A DNA stretch of 64,000 nucleotides, from the NCBI GenBank assembly GCA_945897955.1, contig CAMDGQ010000009.1, positions 1 to 64,000 on the forward strand. The letters run 5' to 3'. Positions 9,422-18,315 of this stretch are shown here, in pieces; the first letter of the stretch is position 1, and every line of letters begins with the position of its first letter. The position numbers were made by a program, and so were the translations under genes. The stretch is from Tepidiphilus sp. J10. Lineage in GTDB: Bacteria; Pseudomonadota; Gammaproteobacteria; Burkholderiales; Thiobacillaceae. The notes under the pieces were generated by a model, which was not told the origin of the DNA, did no database searches, and was given only the letters and a program-made list of their open reading frames with translations.

Positions 9422-9811
9422 TCAGGCCTTCAGACTGGCGATGACGTTGGCAAGGTGGCCTTGCGCGACAGTCATCGCGGCGGTGATTTCGGCGTTGTCG
9501 GCAATCTTGGCGATGACGCCCGGGTCCTGCAATGCGATGCGGGTATTGCCCGGCGTGGTTTCATAGACGCAACAGCCGCACGGCAGCAGCGCGCCGGCAT
9601 CGGGCGCCGCTTCGACCACCACTTTCGCGACGCCGGGCGCGCAAACGCCGATCAGGCGGTAGGGCGGGATGTCGTGATCGATCTTGGCCTTCAGGATGGC
9701 CTGGACATCGACTTCCGAAACGACGCCCATTTTTGCGGCGGTCAGCGCGGCTTTCAGCTTCTCGATGGCCTGGTCGAAGGGCAGGGCGAGGTCGATGGTG
9801 TGTGCGTACAT
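9422..9811 (-). CDS. DUF302 family protein
   Basis: 129 residues, cytoplasmic, matching the small DUF302 fold: the central IGVCAPGVAK segment and the following LLPCGCCVYE stretch are typical. DUF302 proteins have no settled biochemical role but often sit beside sulfur or heme genes. It is the first gene of the minus-strand group DUF302-rhodanese-DUF3365, with a strong ribosome binding site (CAAGGAG). The CGCC cysteines could bind a metal or sulfur atom; this is speculation. Confidence 0.88.
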   Translation of the reverse strand: MYAHTIDLALPFDQAIEKLKAALTAAKMGVVSEVDVQAILKAKIDHDIPPYRLIGVCAPGVAKVVVEAAPDAGALLPCGCCVYETTPGNTRIALQDPGVIAKIADNAEITAAMTVAQGHLANVIASLKA

Positions 9812-9893
9812 GAGGGCTCCTTGAAATGTTGAATTGTGAATGGTGGGTCTTGGATGTTGCGGGGTGATGCGTGATCGGAATGGCGTTTGCTTT

Positions 9894-11066
9894 CTACCCT
9901 TTGCTCAATAACTTCTGAACCAGGCGTACCCAGTAACTTGAGCCCAGCGGCAGGATGGCGTCGTTGAAATCGTAAAGCGGGTTATGCAGCATGCAGCCGC
10001 CTTCGGCAAGGCCGTTGCCGATCCAGACATAGCAGCCAGGCTTCTCGCGCAGCATGTACGAGAAGTCTTCCGCGCCCATCGAGGGCGCTGCGTCGGTACG
10101 GACGTTGGCGGAACCGACCATGTCGATCAGTACATCGCGGCACAACGCCGCTTCCGCCTGGGTGTTCAGCGTCGGCGGATAGCCGCGCCGGTAATCCAGC
10201 GTCGCCTGCACGCCATGCGCGGCGGCGATGCCGGCGCAAAGATCTTCCATCGCAGCTTCGATGGCATCCTCGATTTCCGGCTTGAACGCGCGCACCGTGC
10301 CGCCGATGCGGGCTTCGGCCGGGATGACGTTGTAGGCCTCGCCGCCGGCGAAGAATTGCGTGATCGATACCACTGCCGATTCGAGCGGGTCGAGCCGGCG
10401 GCTGACCACGCTTTGCAGCGCCTGCACCAGCGCGGCGCCCGCCAGCAGCGGGTCGCGGCCCTGATGCGGCATTGCGGCGTGCGCACCGTGGCCGCGCAAC
10501 AGAATGTCGAACTGATCGGCGCAGGCCATGACCGGGCCGTTATGCACCGCGAACTGTCCGGCCGGCAGCCCCGGCCAGTTGTGCATGCCGAACACGGCAG
10601 AGACGGGAAATTGCTGGAACAGGCCCTGCTCGATCATCACGCGGGCGCCGCCATCGGATTCCTCGGCGGGCTGGAAAATGAACACGACCGTGCCATCGAA
10701 ATCGGGATGCGCCGCCAGATGCTGCGCCGCGCCGAGCAGCATCGCGGTGTGGCCGTCGTGGCCGCAGGCATGCATGCGGCCGTCGTGGCGGGAGCGATGC
10801 GGAAACAGGTTTTGCTCGCGCACCGGCAGCGCGTCCATGTCCGCCCTCAGGCCGATGGCGCGCGGGCTGTCGCCGCGTTTGAGTATGCCGACCACGCCGG
10901 TGCCGGCGAGGCCGCGATGCACGGCGATGCCCTGCGCCGCCAGAAACTCGGCAACCCGGTCGCTGGTGCGCTGTTCCTGAAACGCCAGTTCAGGATGCGC
11001 GTGCAGATCGTGGCGCAAGGCGACCAGTTCATCGCGGCGGGCGGAAATTTCGGGCAGGGCGCTCAT
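9894..11066 (-). CDS. M20-family amidohydrolase (hippurate hydrolase/N-acyl amino acid deacylase type)
   Basis: 390 residues. It has the metal-binding signature MHACGHDGHTAM near residues 98-109, the PAEE dyad, MHNWPG, GAEDF and the C-terminal MLHNPLYDFND, all typical of the M20D subfamily with two metal ions. Such enzymes remove acyl groups from amino acids or open indole-acetyl conjugates; the natural substrate cannot be chosen. A good ribosome binding site (GAGGAG) precedes the start. It lies 8 bases after the SirB2-like gene, so the two are co-transcribed. Confidence 0.93.
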   Translation of the reverse strand: MSALPEISARRDELVALRHDLHAHPELAFQEQRTSDRVAEFLAAQGIAVHRGLAGTGVVGILKRGDSPRAIGLRADMDALPVREQNLFPHRSRHDGRMHACGHDGHTAMLLGAAQHLAAHPDFDGTVVFIFQPAEESDGGARVMIEQGLFQQFPVSAVFGMHNWPGLPAGQFAVHNGPVMACADQFDILLRGHGAHAAMPHQGRDPLLAGAALVQALQSVVSRRLDPLESAVVSITQFFAGGEAYNVIPAEARIGGTVRAFKPEIEDAIEAAMEDLCAGIAAAHGVQATLDYRRGYPPTLNTQAEAALCRDVLIDMVGSANVRTDAAPSMGAEDFSYMLREKPGCYVWIGNGLAEGGCMLHNPLYDFNDAILPLGSSYWVRLVQKLLSKG

Positions 11067-11074
11067 AACTCTCC

Positions 11075-11458
11075 TCAGACGATACCGGGAATGACCTGTT
11101 TGGTGATCGCCACCGCCATGATGTAGCCGAACATGGCCAGCGCGGCGATCAGTGCGACGACGCGGACCGTTTTCGTTCTACCGCGTTTCAACGCCACGGT
11201 ACCCAGCGCGATGTACGCCAGCAAGCCGACGATCTTGGCCAGCAACCAGGGTTGATCGAGCGGGTTCATGCCGGTGATCACCAGCATGGCGATGGCGGCG
11301 ACCAGCAGCAGGCTGTCGTTGATGTGCGGCACGATACGCGCCCAGCGTGCATGCAGATGCGCTGATTCGATCAGCATCCAGAAGCCGCGCAGCAGAAACA
11401 GGATCAGCGTCAGATGAACGGTGGCGATATGCAGCGTGCGGAAGAACGGGTAGTCCAT
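11075..11458 (-). CDS. SirB2-family membrane protein
   Basis: 127 residues with four predicted membrane helices. The N-terminus (YPFFRTLHIATVHLTLILFLLRG) and the internal HINDSLLL segment match the SirB2 family, named from a Salmonella invasion regulator but widespread with unknown function. It is the first gene of a two-gene unit with the M20 amidohydrolase. The upstream side is a 450-base non-coding region. Confidence 0.85.
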   Translation of the reverse strand: MDYPFFRTLHIATVHLTLILFLLRGFWMLIESAHLHARWARIVPHINDSLLLVAAIAMLVITGMNPLDQPWLLAKIVGLLAYIALGTVALKRGRTKTVRVVALIAALAMFGYIMAVAITKQVIPGIV

Positions 11459-11908
11459 GCGTGGTCGGTCAACAAAAAGGAGCGGCGATTTTACTCCGGG
11501 CGACGATTCCGGAGTCCGACTCGACTACCGGTAAGGGATTGCCGTTTTCTGGACTGAGGTGTCGGAAATTCGTCAATTAACGCATCAAGTTAATGTAATT
11601 TCGTCAGAGTACTAACGAACTAGATGCTCTGTAAGGATGTTTTCCGGTTGTCCACGGAACCTGTGGATAACTGTGTGGACAACCTGTCATCAAACTGCAA
11701 AAAAGCCTTACAGGACGCTGGTTTAAGGCTTGGGCTTAAAAAATGGGCAGATAATTAATCTTTATTTATCAATGGGTTATGTTTGAGCCTGGAATTTCGC
11801 TGGCTAGCGTCTGGCAAACTGGTTGTCAAGCACATGGATGTGCATAAGTATTTGCTAAATTTCTCCTGATCAGGGTGGATTCCAGCCCTGGCGCATGGCG
11901 CTGTCGAA
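11459..11908. other. Non-coding region with DnaA-box cluster, AT-rich segment and hairpin (origin-like)
   Basis: 450 bases without a credible gene between two minus-strand genes. It holds four 9-mers like the DnaA box TTATNCACA: TTGTCCACG at 11648-11656, TGTGGATAA (reverse of a perfect box) at 11662-11670, TGTGGACAA at 11674-11682 and TGTGCATAA (reverse of a perfect box) at 11839-11847. Between them lie an inverted repeat AAGCCTTA/TAAGGCTT (11703-11731) and a markedly AT-rich stretch at about 11737-11785. A second small inverted repeat ATTAAC/GTTAAT is at 11576-11594. The pattern resembles a replication origin or a DnaA-titration site. No dnaA, dnaN or rpmH is nearby, so chromosomal oriC is not established. 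Confidence 0.5.
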
Positions 11909-13534
11909 TCAGTCGCCGGGGCTCTCCGGCGCAGCGATCAGCGGTATTCGGCGCAGTGCAGCGGCTGCGCGCTGATCGACCATAAGTGCAAAAGAACCCC
12001 GGAAAGGATGCACCAGAAGAGGCTGATAGGCGGTGAAGTCGATCGGATCATCAAAATAAATAACCGCGACGCCGTCCGGGTGTTGTTCGAGCCAATCCGC
12101 AATATCCGTGTAAACCGGAGTCAACGCCTGAGCGAGGCGGCCACTGAAATGGAACTGGGCATGGTATTTCCCCATGTGCGCGATGGGCTTGCCAAGCGCC
12201 TGCTGTCGCGCCAGGGCCTGGCCGATGGCATGCGTGTCATAGGCGGGCGCGAGCGGCCTGAACAGCGCGAACAACAAACCGCAGACCGCCAGCAACATGG
12301 CTGCCGCAAGCCGTTGCGGGGACGTTCCAAGACGGCTCCAGGCGATCAGGCCGGCAGCGATAAAAGGCAGTCCGGCCCAGGCAGGTATTGCCGCCGGCCA
12401 ATGCAATCGAACCTGCAGACTGTCGTTCAGTGCGATGGCAAACAGCGCGCCCCCCAGCAACACAAACACCAGTGCCGGCAGCCAGGGGCGGCCAGCGGGT
12501 GGGTGACGGGTGAGCGCATGCGCGATGAGCAGGGCAGCGGCCGGGAACTCGGGCAACAGATAATGAGGTTGCTTGCCGCTGATCAACGAGAAGATCAACA
12601 GAGCCGAGACGAACCAGGTCAGGCTGAAGCGCACGCCCGTATCCTGGATATCCGAACGCAGCGTCCTTGCCAGCGCGCCCAGCAGGCGCGGCCAGACCAG
12701 CCAGGGAAACAGAAACACCGGCAATGCCGCCAGATACCACCACACCGGGCGCCGATGCGCGAAGGATTCGACCATGCGATCTGCTGTCTGGCCCCAGAAA
12801 ATCGCATTGCGGTAGGTTTCGCCGCCGTGCAGACCGGCCGGGATCGCCCAGGCCAGCGCCAGCGCCACCCCGAGCAACAGGCCGATGCCAACCCCGCCGT
12901 ACCAGCGCGACCATTTGATCTCCCGACCAGGATGCCCCGCCCACCACGGCGCGAACAGCGCTGCCGGCAGCAGATGCACCAGAATCGCCGGTCCCTTCGC
13001 CAGTACGCCAAGCCCGACGCTCAAGCCAAACAAGCCCCACCAGCGCCGCCGACCGGTCAAGGCCGCCTCGACCAGCGCAATCAGGCCGATCAGCGCGCAG
13101 GCGGCGATCAGCACATCGAACATCAGGGCCTGGCTGTAAAGCAGCCAGAGAAAGCTGGACAACAGCACCAGCGGCGCCAAATGCGCGGTCTCGTTCGCCT
13201 CCGGCCAGAGCCGTCGCGCCAGCCGCCAGGTCATCCAGGCGCTGGCCAGCGCGAGCAACGGCATGATGAAACGCGGCCACCATTCGTTGACGCCGCCGGC
13301 AAGCCACCAGCCGGCATGAATCAGCCAGAACAGCAGCGGCGGCTTGTGGCTGTAGGCTTCCCCATTCTTGAACGGCACGAGAAAGTCGCCGCGCAGCCAC
13401 ATTTCCCAGGCCACCGCGAGATACCGCGTTTCATCCAGCGGCAGGACGGGACGGCTCAGGTAGGCGACTCCGGCCAGCAACGCCAGCCAGCCCAGCCAGA
13501 GCAGCCAATCGGGACGACCAACCCCGGTCTTCAT
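11909..13534 (-). CDS. GT39-type (ArnT/PMT-like) membrane glycosyltransferase
   Basis: 541 residues with about a dozen hydrophobic helices. The first periplasmic loop carries the GT39 acidic pair (PLDETRYL, Asp34-Glu35) and the YSHKPPLLFWL motif, both typical of ArnT and related lipid-linked-sugar transferases. It would transfer a sugar from a polyprenyl-phosphate donor to a lipid or protein on the periplasmic face. The start overlaps the end of the upstream VTT gene by four bases. The nearby GT2 polyprenyl-phosphate transferase could make its donor, which supports a short sugar-decoration pathway. Acceptor unknown. Confidence 0.9.
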   Translation of the reverse strand: MKTGVGRPDWLLWLGWLALLAGVAYLSRPVLPLDETRYLAVAWEMWLRGDFLVPFKNGEAYSHKPPLLFWLIHAGWWLAGGVNEWWPRFIMPLLALASAWMTWRLARRLWPEANETAHLAPLVLLSSFLWLLYSQALMFDVLIAACALIGLIALVEAALTGRRRWWGLFGLSVGLGVLAKGPAILVHLLPAALFAPWWAGHPGREIKWSRWYGGVGIGLLLGVALALAWAIPAGLHGGETYRNAIFWGQTADRMVESFAHRRPVWWYLAALPVFLFPWLVWPRLLGALARTLRSDIQDTGVRFSLTWFVSALLIFSLISGKQPHYLLPEFPAAALLIAHALTRHPPAGRPWLPALVFVLLGGALFAIALNDSLQVRLHWPAAIPAWAGLPFIAAGLIAWSRLGTSPQRLAAAMLLAVCGLLFALFRPLAPAYDTHAIGQALARQQALGKPIAHMGKYHAQFHFSGRLAQALTPVYTDIADWLEQHPDGVAVIYFDDPIDFTAYQPLLVHPFRGSFALMVDQRAAAALRRIPLIAAPESPGD

Positions 13535-14253
13535 CGCGTATCCGCCGGTGGTGCGGGCGCATCGCCCAGCGCCGCGTCCAGGTCCGCCTCCAGCGCATCG
13601 CCGTGGCGATGGCGGCGATAAAGCCAGACGCCGATCAGACTGGAGACCACAAACAGCACGCCGGCCAGCGTCAGGCGCAGGGCGGGGTCGAAATTGACAC
13701 CGCTGCCCGCCAGCGAGAACACCAGCGTCTGCGGCAGATAGCCGACGCCGGAACCGGCAAAGAACGGCAGCCCGCGGACGCTGGAAACTCCGGCGAGCAG
13801 ATTGGTCACGGCATTACTCCCCACCGGCAGCAGGCGAATGACCACGGCCATGCTGAAAGGGTGCAACTTCAGGAAACCATCCACCTTCCGGATTCGGCCG
13901 GGAAAGCGACGTTGAATCAGGCTCCGCCCCAGCCAGCGCGCATAAAAGAAAGCCAGAACGCAGCCCATGACCGCCGCCAGCGCCGCCAGGCCGGTTCCGG
14001 CGATGAAGCCGAAGGCATAACCGCCCAGAAACGCCACCACCTGACGCGGAAATCCCAGCGCCGTGGTCAGGGCGCCGACCGCGAGAAAAATCAGATAGCC
14101 GTTCCAGCCCTTGCCGCGGACTTCGCTATCAATCCACTGCTCGGAAAGCATGTCGGCCAGATGGCCATGTTTGGCGAGAAACCCAAGTGCGGCGAGAGAA
14201 GCAATCAGCAGCAGGCCCTTGCCCAGACCGCGCGGGGAAAAGGGGGATGCCAC
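13531..14253 (-). CDS. VTT-domain (TVP38/TMEM64, DedA-superfamily) membrane protein
   Basis: 240 residues with five or six hydrophobic segments. The central part (LGFPRQVVAFLGGYAFGF, then VIRLLPVGSNAVTNLLAG) is the VTT core; this superfamily includes lipid scramblases and undecaprenyl-phosphate flippases. The gene overlaps the GT39 gene by four bases and follows the GT2 gene by a few bases, so all three are one operon. A role in returning or flipping the polyprenyl-phosphate carrier used by the two glycosyltransferases is an attractive inference. Confidence 0.88.
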   Translation of the reverse strand: MASPFSPRGLGKGLLLIASLAALGFLAKHGHLADMLSEQWIDSEVRGKGWNGYLIFLAVGALTTALGFPRQVVAFLGGYAFGFIAGTGLAALAAVMGCVLAFFYARWLGRSLIQRRFPGRIRKVDGFLKLHPFSMAVVIRLLPVGSNAVTNLLAGVSSVRGLPFFAGSGVGYLPQTLVFSLAGSGVNFDPALRLTLAGVLFVVSSLIGVWLYRRHRHGDALEADLDAALGDAPAPPADTR

Positions 14254-14259
14254 GGCGGC

Positions 14260-15000
14260 TCAGGCTTCCGCCAGGACCGGCCGCTTGGCTCTGCGGATCA
14301 GCCACATGACGCCAAACAGATCGACGATGCCAACCCAGAGACGATTGTTGACACCGTACTTGGATGTGCCGCGTTCGCGCGGGCGGTGGCTCACCACCAC
14401 CGACTCCACATGGCCGCCGTGGCGTTGCACGAGCGCCGGCATGAAACGGTGCATGTGATCAAAATAGGGCAGGCGCAGAAAGGTTTCCCGACTGAATACC
14501 TTCAGGCCGCAGCCGGTATCCGGCGTCGCATCGTGCAACAGACCGGAACGGACGCCATTCGCCACCCGGGATGAAAATCGGCGCAACCAGGTATCGCGTC
14601 GATTTGCCCGCCAGCCGGCCAGCATGTGCAGATTTTCTTCCGGGCGAGCCGAACGCAACCGGCTCAACAGCGCCGGAATATCGGCTGGATCATTCTGGCC
14701 ATCTCCGTCCAGCGTGGCGATCCAGGCAAAGCGCGCGGCCTGAACGCCGGAAGTAATCGCGGTACTCTGTCCACAACTGGTCCGGTGCCGCACGATTTTC
14801 AATTGCGGCACCCTGGCGGACAGATGCTTCAGCACGGCCAGGGTTTCGTCGGTACTGCCGTCATCAACATAGATGATTTCGTAATCGGGCAGGCTGGATA
14901 ACGCGGTCACGATTTCGCGGATCAGCGGCTCGACGTTCTCGGCCTCGTTCTTGACAGGCACAACCACCGACAGGCGGTTATCAAAAGCGGCAGGTGGCAT
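14260..15000 (-). CDS. GT2 polyprenyl-phosphate glycosyltransferase (ArnC/GtrB/DPM1-like)
   Basis: 246 residues, a single GT-A domain. The N-terminus has the nucleotide-sugar strand LSVVVPVKNEAENV, the YVDDGSTD loop at residues 44-51 and the metal-binding DGD at 98-100. A conserved GCGLKVFSRE segment follows. No C-terminal membrane helices are obvious, so it is nearer to soluble DPM1-like enzymes than to GtrB. It would load a sugar onto polyprenyl phosphate for the GT39 enzyme two genes downstream. First gene of the three-gene operon. Confidence 0.9.
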   Translation of the reverse strand: MPPAAFDNRLSVVVPVKNEAENVEPLIREIVTALSSLPDYEIIYVDDGSTDETLAVLKHLSARVPQLKIVRHRTSCGQSTAITSGVQAARFAWIATLDGDGQNDPADIPALLSRLRSARPEENLHMLAGWRANRRDTWLRRFSSRVANGVRSGLLHDATPDTGCGLKVFSRETFLRLPYFDHMHRFMPALVQRHGGHVESVVVSHRPRERGTSKYGVNNRLWVGIVDLFGVMWLIRRAKRPVLAEA

Positions 15001-15130
15001 GATTTCCAGACTGGTTAGGGTTTAACCCCGAGGATACGTCCAAAGGGGTGAAAGCAAACTGCGCGGATTCTAGCAGCGCCCTTCTTGCCTTGCCTTGCGT
15101 AGCCTCGGCGTGTATTCTGCCGGGCCTTCC

Positions 15131-15221
<91 letters not shown>

Positions 15222-15424
15222 GGAACACCACCTAATTCCGCTGCCATAGCGGGATGTCAGTTTAAAAAAACATCAGCCCCATCATCAGCCCCAGCAATAC
15301 GAGGTGCGCTTGAATTCGGCGATTCATTCGCCTGGGCATGAGATCTGAGGCTGGTCGAAAGAATCGAGCCACTGTCTTCCTGAGCGGTTCAATCGCTGCA
15401 CTGAATATGTGCGCGATTCTTTGA

Positions 15425-16330
15425 TTACCCGCGCGGATGATGTTTCGCGTGCAGCGCCTTCAGGCGTTCCTTGGCGACATGGGTGTATATCTGGGTGGTT
15501 GCGATGTCGGCATGGCCGAGCAGCATTTGCACCACGCGCAGGTCGGCGCCGTGGTTGAGCAGGTGGGTGGCGAAGGCGTGACGCAGGGTATGCGGCGACA
15601 GGGAAGACTTGATGCCGGCGGTCTGGGCGTGGCGCTTGATCAGGTACCAGAACATTTGCCGCGACATCGCGCCGCCGCGCTCGGTGACGAACAGCGCTTC
15701 GCTGGCGCGGCCTTTCAGCAACTGCGGGCGGGATTCCTCGGCATAGCGTTTTATCCAGTCCTGCGCGTCCTCGCCCAGCGGTACCAGGCGTTCCTTGCTG
15801 CCCTTGCCCATGATGCGGACTACGCCATCGCTCAGGCTGACTGCGGCCAGCGGCAGGCCGACCAGCTCTGTTACCCGAAACCCGGCGGCATAGAGCGCTT
15901 CCAGCATGGCGCGGTCGCGCAAGCCGAGCGGGGTGTTCACATCCGGGGCGTTGATCAGGGCTTCCACTTCCTTTTCCGACAGGGTTTTGGGCAGGGGTTT
16001 CGGCAGACGCGGCGGGGCGACCGTCAAGGTGGGATCGTCGGCGCGTCGGCCTTCGCGCAACAGCCAGCGTTGATAGCGCTTGATCGCGGTGAGCTGGCGC
16101 GCCAGGCTGCGCGCGGCGATATGTTCGTCGAGCGTTCGATGTGCCAGAAAGCGTTCGATATCACTGCGTTGCGCCTGATCGGGTGCGACGCCTTGCTGTT
16201 CGAGCCAGGTGAACAACTGGGTCAGGTCGCGACGGTAGCTTTCCAGAGAATGCGGCGCCAGGCCGTCCTCCAGCCAGAGCGCGTCGCTGAATCGGTCCAG
16301 TTCGGCCGTAAATGCGGCTTCAGAGGACAT
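15425..16330 (-). CDS. xerD: Tyrosine recombinase XerD
   Basis: 301 residues, the usual XerD length. It acts with XerC at dif sites to resolve chromosome dimers. The N-terminal SAM-like DNA-binding domain covers about residues 1-110. The catalytic domain has all six conserved residues: Arg in AAGFRVTELVGL, Lys in GKGSKERLVPLGE, HTLRHAFATH, LGHADIATTQIYTHV with the nucleophilic Tyr. The frame is open to 16408 but the ATG at 16330 gives the canonical N-terminus; it overlaps the end of ogt by 11 bases. It is a housekeeping recombinase, not an island integrase, although a tRNA gene is close by. Confidence 0.95.
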   Translation of the reverse strand: MSSEAAFTAELDRFSDALWLEDGLAPHSLESYRRDLTQLFTWLEQQGVAPDQAQRSDIERFLAHRTLDEHIAARSLARQLTAIKRYQRWLLREGRRADDPTLTVAPPRLPKPLPKTLSEKEVEALINAPDVNTPLGLRDRAMLEALYAAGFRVTELVGLPLAAVSLSDGVVRIMGKGSKERLVPLGEDAQDWIKRYAEESRPQLLKGRASEALFVTERGGAMSRQMFWYLIKRHAQTAGIKSSLSPHTLRHAFATHLLNHGADLRVVQMLLGHADIATTQIYTHVAKERLKALHAKHHPRG

Positions 16331-16787
16331 GCTCGTGTGCGAGCAACCAGCGCTTGATGTCCTGCGAGTAGCCGGTGCGGCTGTGCATGAAACCGCCCAG
16401 GCCGCCATCGGCAGCTATGACACGGTGGCAGGGGATGATGATCGGAATCGGGTTGTCGCCCACTGCCTGGCCGACGGCGCGCGGGCCGCTGGCGAGCTGG
16501 CGCGCGATGTCGCCGTAGGTCAGGGTGCGGCCGGCAGGGATCTTGGCCAGGGCTTGCCAAACTTTGCGGCGGAACTCGGTGCCGGCCGGGGCCAGCGCCA
16601 GACTGAAGCGGTGTTCCGGGTTGGCGTAGTAGGCGTCGAGCTGGTCGGCGATCTGTTTGACGAATGCGTCGCTTGATGCATGCAACCTCGTGCCGGGCGG
16701 CAGGAACTCCAGGCCAATCAGCGTTTCACCGTTGACGCGGACGCCGAGCGCGCCGAACGGGGCGGGGAGGATGGCATCGTGGTTCAT
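16320..16787 (-). CDS. ogt: Methylated-DNA-protein cysteine methyltransferase
   Basis: 155-residue suicide DNA repair protein that takes alkyl groups from O6-alkylguanine onto its own cysteine. The active-site PCHRVIAADG has the acceptor Cys at residue 120. A helix-turn-helix segment with the arginine finger (YGDIARQLASGPRAVGQA) precedes it, and the GGFMHSRTGY loop follows. The frame is open upstream to 17141, but ATG 16787 gives the normal Ogt N-terminus. No Ada activator domain. Co-transcribed with xerD, whose start it overlaps. Confidence 0.93.
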   Translation of the reverse strand: MNHDAILPAPFGALGVRVNGETLIGLEFLPPGTRLHASSDAFVKQIADQLDAYYANPEHRFSLALAPAGTEFRRKVWQALAKIPAGRTLTYGDIARQLASGPRAVGQAVGDNPIPIIIPCHRVIAADGGLGGFMHSRTGYSQDIKRWLLAHEHVL

Positions 16788-17097
16788 GCTGGCGACTCCT
16801 GAATTCGGGCCTGCATTGTGGTTTCCGGCAACGTAAAAGGAAACGGCCGCACACGGGTCTTGTTCGACCCACTCGGCTATGAATGGCTGGCGAGGTGGGG
16901 CAGGAATGCCCCATGCGCGTGTTCGTTGCGTCGGGATAACTCGCTGAAATAAAAGGGTTTGTCGAATATCTGCGGCTGGCACGCTGTTTGCGCAGTCTGG
17001 ACAGCGCCCAGCTGCGGCGGGATGAATCGGGCGACTGCGGCAAGTCCGGTCGAATCCGGTTTTTCTACACACGGCATGGATCAAACAGGAGATCGAA
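16788..17097. other. 310-base intergenic region between divergent ogt and metalloprotease genes
   Basis: No gene is credible here: the open frames that enter it are upstream extensions of ogt or shadows. It must hold the promoters for the ogt-xerD unit and for the metalloprotease gene, but I see no convincing hexamer pairs, inverted repeat or repeat array. Confidence 0.5.
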
Positions 17098-18207
17098 ATG
17101 GCGAAAGCACCCAAAGCAGTCAAACCCGCCGTGGGCGGCAAGAGTGAAGCTCCCGCGCTGCGCTATTGTTCCCAGCCGATACAGAATCCCAGGCAATTCG
17201 ATCCCGCCGTTGATGCACTTCGGGCGCGTGCAATTATTCATGGCGGCAAGAAGTGGGTGAACGGCACCCAACTCACCTACTACTGCTACAAGGCGGGTGA
17301 CGCGGTGCCCGCAGCCTGGCGCGGCAAGGCGGCGGACATCAAGGAGGTCGGAGCGGCGTTCGAGACCTGGTTCAAACTCGGCATCGGCATCAGTTTCAAG
17401 GCGGTAAGCCGGCCGGAAGACGCCACAATCCGCATCGGCTTCGATCCTTCGGATGGTTCCTGGTCCTATGTCGGGCGCGACATTCTGACGATTCGCGATC
17501 CACAGGAACGCACGATGAATTTCGGCTGGGCGCTCAATACGCCCTATGGGCGCGATACCGCACTGCATGAAATCGGCCATGCCATTGGACTTGAGCATGA
17601 ACATCAGAATCCCTTTGCCGGCATTACCTGGGATACCGCTGCGGTAAAAAGTTATTTTGCGGGGCCGCCCAACAACTGGGATATGCAGCAGATCGACTGG
17701 AACATTCTGCGCAAAATCCCGCCGGCGGAAGTGAAGGGTACGAAATGGGATCCCGATTCGGTCATGGAATACGGCTTTGGCCCGGGGTTGATCGTGGAGC
17801 CGGTTGCCTATCGCAACGGCTTGAATCCGAAAGGTGGCCTGTCCGCAGCTGACAAGGCCTGGATCGTGGAATCCTATCCCGGCGTCAAGCCGACTGAAAC
17901 GATCCCCGCGCTGGAAGTCGGCTTGTCGCAGAAACTGGCGATCAAGGCCGGCCAGACCCGCGTCTTCAACTTCAAACCGAAACGCACGCGGACCTATCGG
18001 ATCGGCACCTTCGGTACTTCGGACACGGTCATGGTGCTGTTCGAGGTCACCCCGGCCGGTAACGTGCAGATTGCCGGCAATGACGACAGCGGCTCCGATC
18101 TGAACGCCCGTGTCGATATGCGCCTGATCAACGGCCGCCAGTATCAGATCGGCATTCGTCTGTATTACGCGGAAATGGCTGCGGAAACTTCGATCATGGT
18201 CTGGTGA
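17098..18207 (+). CDS. Astacin/matrixin-like zinc metalloprotease with C-terminal PPC-like domain
   Basis: 369 residues. The catalytic zinc motif HEIGHAIGLEH has His157, Glu158, His161 and His167, followed by EHQNP as in bacterial astacin-like enzymes; the Met-turn is SVMEYGF with Met223. Residues about 270-369 look like a bacterial pre-peptidase C-terminal (PPC) beta-sandwich, including the IAGNDDSGSDLNARV segment. Such enzymes are normally secreted, yet no signal peptide is visible: the N-terminus is a Lys/Ala/Pro-rich stretch. Either the start is elsewhere, export is unconventional, or it acts inside the cell. It precedes the cytochrome operon by about 110 bases on the same strand. Confidence 0.85.
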   Translation: MAKAPKAVKPAVGGKSEAPALRYCSQPIQNPRQFDPAVDALRARAIIHGGKKWVNGTQLTYYCYKAGDAVPAAWRGKAADIKEVGAAFETWFKLGIGISFKAVSRPEDATIRIGFDPSDGSWSYVGRDILTIRDPQERTMNFGWALNTPYGRDTALHEIGHAIGLEHEHQNPFAGITWDTAAVKSYFAGPPNNWDMQQIDWNILRKIPPAEVKGTKWDPDSVMEYGFGPGLIVEPVAYRNGLNPKGGLSAADKAWIVESYPGVKPTETIPALEVGLSQKLAIKAGQTRVFNFKPKRTRTYRIGTFGTSDTVMVLFEVTPAGNVQIAGNDDSGSDLNARVDMRLINGRQYQIGIRLYYAEMAAETSIMVW

Positions 18208-18315
18208 GGTTATGCCAGTGCGTGAATCCGGCAAGGAAAGTCATAACGCGCAAATTTTTCAGCAAGTGCCTTGAGCAAGATTCAAGGCGGCCCGTCCCGC
18301 AAACAGGAGAGCAGC

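Noticed and set aside
7739-9832. 697-aa plus-strand open frame
   Set aside because: Runs antisense across five real minus-strand genes and the MITE; composition is that of a shadow frame.
12008-13621. 537-aa plus-strand open frame
   Set aside because: Gln/Arg-rich shadow of the GT39 gene with no recognisable fold.
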